A DNA stretch of 64,000 bases from Paenibacillus tundrae (lineage in GTDB: Bacteria > Bacillota > Bacilli > Paenibacillales > Paenibacillaceae). Positions 8,874-17,285 of the stretch are shown here, in pieces. The stretch spans positions 62,001 through 126,000 of the forward strand of contig NZ_JAUSTI010000003.1 in assembly GCF_030812775.1 (NCBI RefSeq), read 5' to 3'. Position 1 is the stretch's first letter. Each line of letters begins with the position of its first letter. The notes under the pieces are model-generated. The model saw only the letters and a list, made by a program, of their open reading frames with translations, was not told the DNA's origin and searched no databases. Position numbers and translations under genes: made by a program.

Positions 8874-10670
8874 ATGAACTTCATCCGTTCATTACGTTTC
8901 AAATTTATTGTCGGTCTTACACTCATCATGCTGCCTCTGTTTCTCTTGATGTACTATAACAATGTGTACGCTATGAATGTTGTACGTGACCAAGTATCAC
9001 TTACGAGTATGAATCATCTCGTCAAGAGCGTTGAACAAAATGAACGAGTCCTTCAAGAAACGAATCGTTATCTATATAGCTTGGGTGAACGAGACCCCGA
9101 TATCATTTCCTTGTTTTTTCTAAAATACGGCAGCGGGGATTACATTATTGCTAAACAACGGATTATGAATAAATTCATGACAGATATTGGCTTCTACAAT
9201 CTGATCGATTCCTTCTTTTTATACGACGCCATCAATGATGATCTACTGCTCGCCACCTCCGGTGATTACGACATCAAAATGTCACTCGTGCAGCAGAGTA
9301 TGCCCGTGCAGATGCAGCAATTCGAAGGGGATATTCAGCAGCCTGAATGGGGGATCGTCCGCGGCGAATCGAGAAATGCACTTGTGAAGACGGTTCGCAT
9401 TAACCAGCAATTCTACGCGGGTGCTCTTGTGGATATGAACGCACTGAATTATCCAGAGCAATTCACGGAATCGGGAGATCGTGGTGGAGCAGTTATTGTA
9501 GGGATAGATGGTGTTGCTCTGTCCAATTCATCCTTGAGTGCAGATCAGATTAAGCTGGCGGCTGCCCATCTACCCGGATTGAAGAACCCCTATCAGGTTA
9601 TCTCGGAAGAAGTACCGAAAGGTAAAGCACGTCAATATTTGATGCTCGGCTTGCCTTCGGCGATGTCAAAGATGAACTACGTTGTGCTCTTGCCCGAAGA
9701 AGACATGATGCGAAACTTACCGTTCTTCCAGCGGATTATTCGTTTGCTGCCTATTGGTGCAGCTGTCATTCTTATCACTGCTCTTGTCTTTGTCCGTCAA
9801 TTATTGTTTCGACCGATGAATATGCTCATCCGTGGTATGAGAAGGGTGAGTCGTGGAGAGCTTGATGTCAGATTGGAGCCACCGCCTTCTTCGGAGCTGG
9901 AGTTTGTTACTCGAAGCTTCAATCAGATGACAAGTCAGATTCAGCATCTCAAGATTGATGTCTATGAGGAGCAGCTAAGAACTAGGGAAGCAGAGTTCAA
10001 GCAACTCCAGATGCAGATTAACCCTCACTTTTATCTGAACTCCCTGAATATCATTCATAGCCTGGCTTCTCTACAGAAGCATGAATTGGTGCAACAGATG
10101 GCGGGTCATCTTGCCGACTATTTCCGTTTCAGTCTGCGAGCAGGCAAACGTGTCATAAGACTTGATGAAGAAATGGAACATATCCGCCATTATTTGGAGA
10201 TTCAGAAACTTCGTTTTCCAAACAAGCTTAGCTTTTCACTGGAGGTAGACGCGGGTCTGGGGCATTATGTACTGCCGCCGTTAACGTTACAACCCTTCGT
10301 AGAAAATGCAATTATACATGGATTTCAGCGGCGTACAGAGCCTTTTGTCATTCGCATCAAAGGGCATGGCACTGCCATGGTATCCGATGCTTCGATGAAC
10401 CATGGTGAGACAGAGCAGGTTCCGATGTTATTTCTTACAATCGAGGACAATGGCGTGGGCTTCAATCAGGAATTGCTAGATCGTTTGCAGCAAGGACAAT
10501 ATGCAGAAGACCCAGGAGGGCAGCATATTGGGATCTGGAATGTAGCACACCGATTGATGATGAAATATGGAGAGGTAGCTGGGCTTGCTTTCCATAATCA
10601 AGTAGATGGCGGAGCCACAGTCGTAATTCACATACCCGCACAGACGGAAGAGGAAGAAGGGGGAGCCTAA
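8874..10670 (+). CDS. YesM-type sensor histidine kinase (carbohydrate cluster 1)
   Basis: A 598-residue membrane kinase. Order: transmembrane helix (about 10-32), extracellular sensor domain (about 35-290), second helix (about 291-308), HAMP linker (about 310-362), His_kinase domain with the phospho-acceptor His385 in QMQINPHFYLNS, then a HATPase domain with N box FVENAIIHGF and G box EDNGVGF. This is the family that senses sugars or the state of a binding protein outside the cell and phosphorylates an AraC-output regulator. The regulator gene follows with a one-base TAATG overlap. A cre-like site and two copies of a conserved motif lie upstream. Confidence 0.93.
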   Translation: MNFIRSLRFKFIVGLTLIMLPLFLLMYYNNVYAMNVVRDQVSLTSMNHLVKSVEQNERVLQETNRYLYSLGERDPDIISLFFLKYGSGDYIIAKQRIMNKFMTDIGFYNLIDSFFLYDAINDDLLLATSGDYDIKMSLVQQSMPVQMQQFEGDIQQPEWGIVRGESRNALVKTVRINQQFYAGALVDMNALNYPEQFTESGDRGGAVIVGIDGVALSNSSLSADQIKLAAAHLPGLKNPYQVISEEVPKGKARQYLMLGLPSAMSKMNYVVLLPEEDMMRNLPFFQRIIRLLPIGAAVILITALVFVRQLLFRPMNMLIRGMRRVSRGELDVRLEPPPSSELEFVTRSFNQMTSQIQHLKIDVYEEQLRTREAEFKQLQMQINPHFYLNSLNIIHSLASLQKHELVQQMAGHLADYFRFSLRAGKRVIRLDEEMEHIRHYLEIQKLRFPNKLSFSLEVDAGLGHYVLPPLTLQPFVENAIIHGFQRRTEPFVIRIKGHGTAMVSDASMNHGETEQVPMLFLTIEDNGVGFNQELLDRLQQGQYAEDPGGQHIGIWNVAHRLMMKYGEVAGLAFHNQVDGGATVVIHIPAQTEEEEGGA

Positions 10671-12289
10671 TGCGGAATCTATTAATTGTGGATGATGAAG
10701 TATATGCCCTACAGGCCATGGTTGAAGGGGTAGATTGGCACTCTGCGGGCATTGATCAGGTATTTAGTGCAGGAGACGCCGAAGAAGCAAGGACACTGTT
10801 AAAACGACATTCTATCGATATCATGATCTGTGATATTGAAATGCCTGGTGAGACAGGGCTCGATCTACAAAGCTGGGTTCTTAAGCATGATCCAGGCATG
10901 TTAACTATTTTCCTTACAGGCCATGCTTTGTTTGCATATGCGCAGTCGGCAATTAAGCTGAACAGCTTTGATTATGTGCTTAAGCCAGCTCCTGCGGATC
11001 AATTGCTTAAGATCGTAAGTCAGGCCGTAGATAAAATCAAAGCAGGTGAGCAGCGCACACATACAAACAAACTCTACGAGACCGTCTATAAACGGTGGCA
11101 GACACATAAGCCATTGTTGACAGAGCGGTTCTGGAAAGATGCGATATCTCAACGAATGACGTTAACTAAACAGCGCTTGCAGGAATTAGCCGAAGTGTAT
11201 GGAGCCGAGATTGATCCGAACGCACGTATCGTACCCATCGTTATCTCGGTGGAGGAGTGGGTTCGTGAATTTGACCTTCGGGATGAAGAGGTCTTGGAAT
11301 ACGCGCTGCGAAATGCAGCAAAGGAGATGTTGCTTGGGGACAGACCTGGTGAAGTGTTTCAAGATCATGGCGGTCTAAATATCGTGCTTGCGTATGAACA
11401 GGATGGCATTGTGGCTTCGGCAAGTGAGATGGAAAAGGAATGCCAGATCTATATTCGAGAATGCGGTACGTACTTCTATTGCCGATTATCCTGTTATGTG
11501 GGTGTTCCTGTCGCGGTTACTGAGTTGCAGGGGATGCTCAATGAACTGATGGATATGGAGCGTCGCAATATTAAGGAGCTTGAAGGTGTATTTGTATATG
11601 ACGAGCAAGGTCGAGATACTGAAGATCGTTTTTTACCGATTCCATGGTTCTCCGAATTGTCCATCTTGTTTGAGACAGGGAAAGTAGGAGATCTGCGTGA
11701 ACGTGTCGATGAGATTTTCGAGTTGTTGGCCAGTCAGGAGAGATTGTCACCCGAGATTCTGCGACTGTACTATCATGCCATGCTGCACGTGGTCTATCCT
11801 CTGCTTCATCAGAAAAATGTATCTGTACGCAGCCTGTATCCAGGGGAACGCGAGCCGGAAGAGAGTGTTGTAACACGTTCTTTGCCACAATTGAAGCAGT
11901 GGACCTTGGATTTAATTAGCCGTGTGGTGCCTGTGCTGTATCCTGACGATCACAGTCCAATGACCATTGTTGATCAATTGTGCATTTACATTGAGAATCA
12001 TATCGGTGAAGAGTTAATGCGAGAAGAGCTAGCTTCCTTTGCTGGATTTAACCCCGCGTATCTGTCTCGTCTGTTTCGAAAGGAGAAGGGCATGTCTCTA
12101 TCGGAGTTTATTTTACAGCGCAGAGTAGCCAAAGCGAAAACGTTATTATCCCAGTCTACCGTGAAGGTAACGGACATTGCAGGCAAGGTCGGATACTATA
12201 ACTATTCTCATTTTACGAAAATGTTCAAAAAGTGCACTGGCATTACACCCCAAGAATTTCGCAAACAATCGCGTACCGTACAGCTATGA
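10670..12289 (+). CDS. YesN-type response regulator with AraC output (carbohydrate cluster 1)
   Basis: A 539-residue regulator. The receiver domain (1-120) has the acidic pair Asp8/Asp9, the phosphorylation site Asp55 (MICDIEMPG), Thr83 and Lys105. A long variable linker region follows. The C-terminal ~100 residues form the double helix-turn-helix AraC domain (NPAYLSRLFRKEKGMSL and YYNYSHFTKMFKKCTGITP). It probably activates its own kinase/regulator operon and the transporter operon starting at 12526, given shared motifs before both. Translationally coupled to the kinase and followed at once by a terminator. Confidence 0.93.
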   Translation: MRNLLIVDDEVYALQAMVEGVDWHSAGIDQVFSAGDAEEARTLLKRHSIDIMICDIEMPGETGLDLQSWVLKHDPGMLTIFLTGHALFAYAQSAIKLNSFDYVLKPAPADQLLKIVSQAVDKIKAGEQRTHTNKLYETVYKRWQTHKPLLTERFWKDAISQRMTLTKQRLQELAEVYGAEIDPNARIVPIVISVEEWVREFDLRDEEVLEYALRNAAKEMLLGDRPGEVFQDHGGLNIVLAYEQDGIVASASEMEKECQIYIRECGTYFYCRLSCYVGVPVAVTELQGMLNELMDMERRNIKELEGVFVYDEQGRDTEDRFLPIPWFSELSILFETGKVGDLRERVDEIFELLASQERLSPEILRLYYHAMLHVVYPLLHQKNVSVRSLYPGEREPEESVVTRSLPQLKQWTLDLISRVVPVLYPDDHSPMTIVDQLCIYIENHIGEELMREELASFAGFNPAYLSRLFRKEKGMSLSEFILQRRVAKAKTLLSQSTVKVTDIAGKVGYYNYSHFTKMFKKCTGITPQEFRKQSRTVQL

Positions 12290-12310
12290 CGCAGCATGCT
12301 GCGTCTTTTG
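12288..12310 (+). terminator. Terminator overlapping the regulator 1 stop codon
   Basis: Perfect palindrome GACGCAGCATGCTGCGTC (12288-12305) followed by TTTTG. It separates the regulator gene from the transporter operon. Confidence 0.75.
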
Positions 12311-12340
12311 TATTTTATAGAGGATCAATTGTAAGAGGAT

Positions 12341-12375
12341 GTTCCAAAAGTCCGCTTTTGATTACGAAGGATGCC
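12341..12375 (+). repeat. Dispersed repeat, terminal fragment
   Basis: GTTCCAAAAGTCCGCTTTTG followed by ATTACGAAGGATGCC matches the reverse complement of the right end of the 1397-1602 element at about 33 of 35 positions. It lies between the terminator of the regulator and the candidate operator at 12412. Confidence 0.65.
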
Positions 12376-12410
12376 TATTGGCCGAGAAAGTCATAATTTG
12401 ATCATTGAAC

Positions 12411-12425
12411 AGGTCACCACAGTAG
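12411..12425 (+). promoter_or_regulatory. Candidate operator for response regulator 1, before transporter operon
   Basis: AGGTCACCACAGTAG, the third copy of the motif found in tandem at 8660 and 8682, lies 101 bases before the permease start. A weak half copy (GTCA) is seen 22 bases upstream. Confidence 0.5.
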
Positions 12426-12525
12426 ATATTGGATCAGAACTCACAGCCGTATACTTGAACCACAGGAGACACAATCGGTGCTAAGTCCTGAGGAAGAATT
12501 CAAGAGGAGTGAGGGAGAAGAGGCT

Positions 12526-13515
12526 ATGAAGACACAACCCGAGACGGGTAATCGCGCACGGATATCAGATGTAGGAGCGGGGTCAGTTCGCAAACGTAAA
12601 AAATCGGTCTTGTACAATCTGGGGAAGTTTAAGGTGCTGTATCTCATGTTTCTGCCAGGGATTCTGTTTCTCCTGGTAAACAACTATATGCCAATGTTCG
12701 GCGTACTTATTGCATTCAAAAATGTGAACTATGCCGACGGCATTCTAGGGAGTCCTTGGAGCGGATGGGACAACTTCAAGTACTTGTTTTCCACGAGTGA
12801 TGCGTGGGAGATTACGCGGAACACACTTGCGTACAATACCGTGTTTATCGCACTAAATCTATTTGTTGGCGTAGGCCTCGCGATCTTGCTGAATGAAGTT
12901 AAGAACAAGGCGATGTCGAAATTATACCAATCACTTATGCTACTGCCTTATTTCTTATCCATGATTGTAGTCAGTTACCTGGTACTTGCGTTCCTAGGTA
13001 AGGACTCGGGGTTCATGAACTCTACGATATTACAAATCTTTGGTGGACAGCCAATTGACTGGTACTCTGAGCCGAAGTATTGGCCTTATATATTACCACT
13101 GGTGAATACGTGGAAGAATATAGGATATTACGCTGTCATTTATCTGGCAGCCGTCGTAGGCATTGATGAGGAGTATTATGAAGCGGCTGTCTTGGATGGA
13201 GCGACAAAATGGCATCAGATTCGTTTCATTACGGTTCCGTTTCTCATTCCGTTGATCGTTATTATGACACTGTTGCAGATTGGCCGTATCTTCTATGCAG
13301 ATTTCAGTTTGTTCTATCAGGTTCCATTAGAATCGGGTGCACTGTTCCCTGTAACGAACGTACTTGATACGTATGTATACCGTACATTCTTGATCGGCGG
13401 CGATATAGGAATGTCCTCTGCTGCAGGTCTCTATCAGGCTATCGTCGGCTTCGTGCTTGTCTTGGTATCCAATACCATCGTAAGGCGAATAGACAAAGAT
13501 AATGCATTATTTTGA
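12526..13515 (+). CDS. ABC sugar transporter permease, LplB type (cluster 1)
   Basis: A 329-residue inner-membrane protein with six predicted helices after a basic N-terminus. The EAA loop (YEAAVLDGATKWHQIRFITV, about 235-255) that contacts the ATPase is intact. The ATG at 12526 has GGGAGAAGAGG upstream and is preferred to the GTG at 12478. It should pair with the next permease and the lipoprotein at 14564 to import an oligosaccharide. No ATPase gene is nearby, so a shared MsmX-type ATPase is expected. Confidence 0.92.
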   Translation: MKTQPETGNRARISDVGAGSVRKRKKSVLYNLGKFKVLYLMFLPGILFLLVNNYMPMFGVLIAFKNVNYADGILGSPWSGWDNFKYLFSTSDAWEITRNTLAYNTVFIALNLFVGVGLAILLNEVKNKAMSKLYQSLMLLPYFLSMIVVSYLVLAFLGKDSGFMNSTILQIFGGQPIDWYSEPKYWPYILPLVNTWKNIGYYAVIYLAAVVGIDEEYYEAAVLDGATKWHQIRFITVPFLIPLIVIMTLLQIGRIFYADFSLFYQVPLESGALFPVTNVLDTYVYRTFLIGGDIGMSSAAGLYQAIVGFVLVLVSNTIVRRIDKDNALF

Positions 13516-13532
13516 GAGGGGGCAAGTCAACT

Positions 13533-14441
13533 GTGAAAACACGTGATCCATTGGCCGTTTCGCGGCGTTCCGCTTCAATTATTCACGGCATGTTTCTCTT
13601 TTACGCCATAGCCTGTATCGTGCCGATCCTGCTTGTCTTCGCCATCTCTTTCTCGGACGAAACAACAGTAATCGCAAACGGCTATAAGTTAATTCCTGAG
13701 AAGTTCAGTCTGACAGCTTATGAGTTTTTATTCAAGGATATGGATCAGATCATTCACTCCTACGGCATTTCCATCATTGTAACGGTGGTGGGAACGATTA
13801 CGAGTGTGGCTCTGACTGCATTATATGCTTATCCGCTATCACGTAGAGATTTACCATACCGAGGATGGTTCGCATTTTTCATCTTCTTCACGATGTTGTT
13901 CAATGGTGGCTTGGTACCTTGGTATCTCGTGTATGTGAATGTGCTTGATTTAAAAAATTCGATCCTGGCACTTATTTTGCCGCTGCTGCTATCACCGTTC
14001 TTCGTACTCGTTATGCGTACGTTCTTCGCGAATTCGATTCCAGTCTCCATACTGGAATCAGCACGAATCGATGGAGCGGGTGAGCTGAGAACGTTTACAC
14101 GCATTGTACTTCCGCTCTCACTTCCAGTTATGGCAACGGTTGCACTCTTTAGTACACTTAATTATTGGAATGACTGGTATTTAAGTATGATTTTTATATC
14201 GGATAACCGGACGATCAGCCTTCAGTACCTGATGTACCGAACGCTGCTCGATATTCAATATTTGACTTCTAACTCGAATGTGTCCTCACAGATTTCATCA
14301 CAGGGTGGATTGCTGAATCTACCGAACAAAACATTGCAGATGGCAATGGCTGTAGTCGGAATTGGGCCTATTGTGTTAGCCTATCCGTTCTTCCAACGGT
14401 ATTTCATCAAAGGGCTTACCGTAGGTGCAGTGAAGGGCTAA
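13533..14441 (+). CDS. ABC sugar transporter permease, YtcP/LplC type (cluster 1)
   Basis: A 302-residue permease with six predicted helices. The EAA loop reads ESARIDGAGELRTFTRIVLP (about 180-200), and the C-terminus FQRYFIKGLTVGAVKG is the hallmark of this family. The GTG at 13533 is chosen for its GAGAGGGGG ribosome binding site; it lies 17 bases after the upstream permease stop. Second half of the heterodimeric channel. Confidence 0.92.
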   Translation: MKTRDPLAVSRRSASIIHGMFLFYAIACIVPILLVFAISFSDETTVIANGYKLIPEKFSLTAYEFLFKDMDQIIHSYGISIIVTVVGTITSVALTALYAYPLSRRDLPYRGWFAFFIFFTMLFNGGLVPWYLVYVNVLDLKNSILALILPLLLSPFFVLVMRTFFANSIPVSILESARIDGAGELRTFTRIVLPLSLPVMATVALFSTLNYWNDWYLSMIFISDNRTISLQYLMYRTLLDIQYLTSNSNVSSQISSQGGLLNLPNKTLQMAMAVVGIGPIVLAYPFFQRYFIKGLTVGAVKG

Positions 14442-14563
14442 CTCCGGCCGGTTAGCGGAGGAAGAGTAGAACACGAAGATAGCTGAAGGGGCATATACAA
14501 AATCGTGAATTGGGGTAATTGGCGGCAGGTTGTAAGGTTTAACACACGACGGGAGGGGTTCAT

Positions 14564-16093
14564 TTGGTTAAAACACTAAAAGTATGGCCGCGACTTGCGG
14601 CGGCAGTCATGGCACTGAGTCTCATGCTTGCAGGCTGTTCAACGGATAAGAGCGGAACAACAACGCCTGGTGCAGAAGGTGGAGATGCAGCAGAAGGTGG
14701 AGGGAAGCCTTATGAAGTAACGCTGTATTATCCAGGAACACCACAGAAGGATGTTGCCTTGGTAGAAGCTGAGATCAATAAAAAGATGGAACCAAAAATC
14801 GGAGCAACGCTGAAGATTAATGCGATCGATTGGGGACAATGGGACAATAAGCTGAATCTGATGATCTCCTCTGGTGAGAAGTCAGACATTATCTTCACAG
14901 CAGCGTGGCAGAACTACACGGTCAATGTTGCCAAAGGAGCATTCCTGCCGCTGAATGATCTGCTCGAAGAGCATGGTCAGGACATTAAGAAAAATCTAGA
15001 CCCAGCCTTTCTTGAGGGTTCACAAGTAGATGGGGTAAACTATGGTGTACCAACGAATAAGGAACTTGCGGCGACGCGTGGTGTGCTCGTGCGTCAGGAT
15101 CTAGCTGACAAATATAAGTTGGATTTAGCAGCGGTTAAAACATGGGCAGATCTAGAGCCTTTGCTCAAAACAATTAAGGAAAATGAACCAGGCATCACAC
15201 CGTTCTACATGTCCAATACCAACGGTAACGGATTGTTAGAAAATCTGGATTGGGATTACCTCGGAGATGCATCTGTACCAGGTGTTATCTCGAAGACAGC
15301 AGGCTCCACAACGGTATTAAACGAAGTGGAGACGGCAGAATTCAAGGAAGCTGCTGAACTTGCTCGTAAGTGGTACCAAGCCGGATATATCAATAGTGAT
15401 GCAGCGACATCCAATGTGTTCCCGAAAGACCAAGCCAAAGCAGGCAAAGCATTCATGTGGACTGACGGCATGAAGCCAGGTAAAGATAAGGAAGAGGAAG
15501 GCTATGTTGGCTTCCCGCTCACACAGATCGAAATGACTCAACCAACAATTACAACGGGTGATGCTTCCGGTGCGATGCTTGCAATCTCTCGCTCTTCTGA
15601 GCAACCGGAGAAAGCGATGCAAGTGATCAACCTGTTGCACTCTGATAAAGAAATCAACAACTTGCTTAATTTCGGTATTGAAGGTCAGCATTATGTCAAA
15701 AAAGACGGAGCAGAAAACATCATCACACTGCCTGACGGCGTAGATGCGAACAGCCGCACTTACAACCCAGGTGCACAATGGCAGCTCGGTAATCAATTCC
15801 TGAACTTCCTCTGGGATAATGAAGACCCTCAGAAGTGGGAGAAATTCAAAGAATTTAATGCCAAGGGTGTGAAGTCTCCTGCCTTAGGATTTACGTTCAA
15901 CAGCCAAACGGTCAAAAATGAAATTGCTGCGGTGAACAATGTGAACAAACAGTTTAAACCAGGTATGACATCTGGAGCAGTAGATCCAAACGAGATGATC
16001 CCTAAATACTTGGAAAAACTGAAAGCCGCAGGAATTGATAAGATCATTGCAGCGAAACAGGAACAACTGGATGCATTCCTTTCCAAAAAATAA
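14564..16093 (+). CDS. Extracellular sugar-binding lipoprotein (cluster 1)
   Basis: A 509-residue substrate-binding protein starting with TTG behind GGGAGGGG. The signal peptide ends in LMLAGC with the lipidated Cys25, then a flexible Gly/Ser/Thr-rich linker. The mature part has the two-lobed family 1-type solute-binding fold, and the C-terminal ~110 residues (from about NPGAQWQLGNQF to the end) resemble the DUF3502 domain found in binding proteins next to YesM/YesN systems. Substrate is unknown; no glycoside hydrolase is in this cluster to suggest one. A terminator follows. Confidence 0.9.
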   Translation: MVKTLKVWPRLAAAVMALSLMLAGCSTDKSGTTTPGAEGGDAAEGGGKPYEVTLYYPGTPQKDVALVEAEINKKMEPKIGATLKINAIDWGQWDNKLNLMISSGEKSDIIFTAAWQNYTVNVAKGAFLPLNDLLEEHGQDIKKNLDPAFLEGSQVDGVNYGVPTNKELAATRGVLVRQDLADKYKLDLAAVKTWADLEPLLKTIKENEPGITPFYMSNTNGNGLLENLDWDYLGDASVPGVISKTAGSTTVLNEVETAEFKEAAELARKWYQAGYINSDAATSNVFPKDQAKAGKAFMWTDGMKPGKDKEEEGYVGFPLTQIEMTQPTITTGDASGAMLAISRSSEQPEKAMQVINLLHSDKEINNLLNFGIEGQHYVKKDGAENIITLPDGVDANSRTYNPGAQWQLGNQFLNFLWDNEDPQKWEKFKEFNAKGVKSPALGFTFNSQTVKNEIAAVNNVNKQFKPGMTSGAVDPNEMIPKYLEKLKAAGIDKIIAAKQEQLDAFLSKK

Positions 16094-16170
16094 TAATTTA
16101 GTAGGTAGATGAACCAAGCCATAAGCAGATTTTGATGATCTGCAAAATGGATACAGCGTTTACGCACGGA

Positions 16171-16206
16171 GACATCTTCGGTACAAAACCGAGGATGTCT
16201 TCTTGT
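16171..16206 (+). terminator. Terminator after transporter operon 1
   Basis: Stem GACATCTTCGGT/ACCGAGGATGTC (16171-16182 with 16188-16199), then TTCTTG; the T tract is interrupted. Confidence 0.75.
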
Positions 16207-16287
16207 CGTTTAATACATGCATTTGGATTGTTAATCATAATTAGGGAAATTATGATATAATCAGGTGGTTGATTAGGGGGTGTTTGT

Positions 16288-16986
16288 GTGTCGAGGGCGA
16301 AACTCACGTTCTCAATCATTTTTTTGCTATTTTCGATCATTTTTACCTTCAACCATCATCTAGGCTTCTCGGTAGGCGATACGATATTGAGTAAAGTGGG
16401 ATTGTTACCTTATACAACGACATATGTTAGAGGTGTTCATATCACGCTTTTTATAGGTCTGGGTATGCTGGTCTGTAGTTATTTCATTACACGAAAAGTG
16501 TTGGGATCATCGTTCCCACGACTTGCCAGCAAGCTATGGTTAATGGTCTTGGTCATTGTTCTCAGCTATTCCTTCATCACGGATAAAGTCATGTACGTCG
16601 TCAAATGGAATGCAACGGGAACCAATACCGTTTCTTATGTACAAAACCAAAGTTCGTGCATGTACGATGTAGTTGAAGATGGCGATACCTTAGCGAGCTG
16701 TTATCTAATCATCAAAAACTACAGTGGACAACTCGTAGTTGCTATGGTCAAACCTGATCTTGCACGTAGTTACAGGAATCAAGACGATCCACTCTATGAA
16801 TCTTTAAACTCGGTTGAGCTAAAGCCTGTACGCATAGAGATTGAACCCCGTGGTACTTTTGCGGGTCAGCTTGCATTTTCCGGTCTAGCAAGTTCACCAC
16901 TCCCTTTTCAAGGCAAACTTCATGATATTGTACTTGATATTGGGATTGAAGGGCAGAATATTGTATTTGATTATGAGATGCCCTAG
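16288..16986 (+). CDS. Membrane protein of unknown function
   Basis: A 232-residue protein, not recognised. The GTG start has AGGGGGTG just upstream. Three hydrophobic helices lie at about 5-22, 50-67 and 84-102. The remaining ~125 residues are probably outside the membrane; they hold two cysteines (SSCMYD and LASCYL) that could form a disulfide and end in a beta-rich stretch. It sits between the two carbohydrate clusters with its own terminator and no clear link to either. Confidence 0.7.
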   Translation: MSRAKLTFSIIFLLFSIIFTFNHHLGFSVGDTILSKVGLLPYTTTYVRGVHITLFIGLGMLVCSYFITRKVLGSSFPRLASKLWLMVLVIVLSYSFITDKVMYVVKWNATGTNTVSYVQNQSSCMYDVVEDGDTLASCYLIIKNYSGQLVVAMVKPDLARSYRNQDDPLYESLNSVELKPVRIEIEPRGTFAGQLAFSGLASSPLPFQGKLHDIVLDIGIEGQNIVFDYEMP

Positions 16987-17032
16987 CAGCATAGAGTACA
17001 TACATAATTTCAATTACAATGGATTAAGAAGG

Positions 17033-17054
17033 GTCGGCGAAAGCCGGCTTTTTT
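17033..17054 (+). terminator. Terminator after the unknown membrane protein gene
   Basis: GTCGGC-GAAA-GCCGGC stem-loop followed by six T. Confidence 0.9.
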
Positions 17055-17074
17055 GGATTATATAGCTAGAATTA

Positions 17075-17100
17075 GTGCAGAAATATTGAATTTGTGACCT
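17075..17100 (+). promoter_or_regulatory. Candidate operator for response regulator 2, before sensor operon
   Basis: GTGCAGAAATATTGAATTTG here and GTGCAGAAATCTTGATTTCG at 20788 share 17 of 20 bases. The second copy lies before the binding-protein gene of the same cluster. Not found elsewhere in the window by eye. Confidence 0.45.
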
Positions 17101-17112
17101 GTACCTTAGGCT

Positions 17113-17126
17113 TGGAAACGCTTACG
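17113..17126 (+). promoter_or_regulatory. cre-like catabolite control site
   Basis: TGGAAACGCTTACG keeps the CcpA operator core (AANCGNTNNC); it departs from TGWAANCGNTNWCA at the third and last bases. It lies about 160 bases before the sensor kinase of the galactan cluster. Confidence 0.5.
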
Positions 17127-17285
17127 ATGGAGGGTGAGTTACTCTGCTTGTATATTAAGAAGGGTGTAATATAGCGATGATGTAAAAATGGATCAGGTGA
17201 GAATACGAAAATAATTATTTATGTTTATAGCATGTATAGCTAAAATAGATGTCACTGACAATTTGAGACAAGGTGAGATGAAAAC

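Noticed and set aside
12341..12375. Part of the regulator 1 operator system
   Set aside because: This stretch matches the dispersed repeat family at 1397, 1969 and 31774, so its place near the operator is probably chance.
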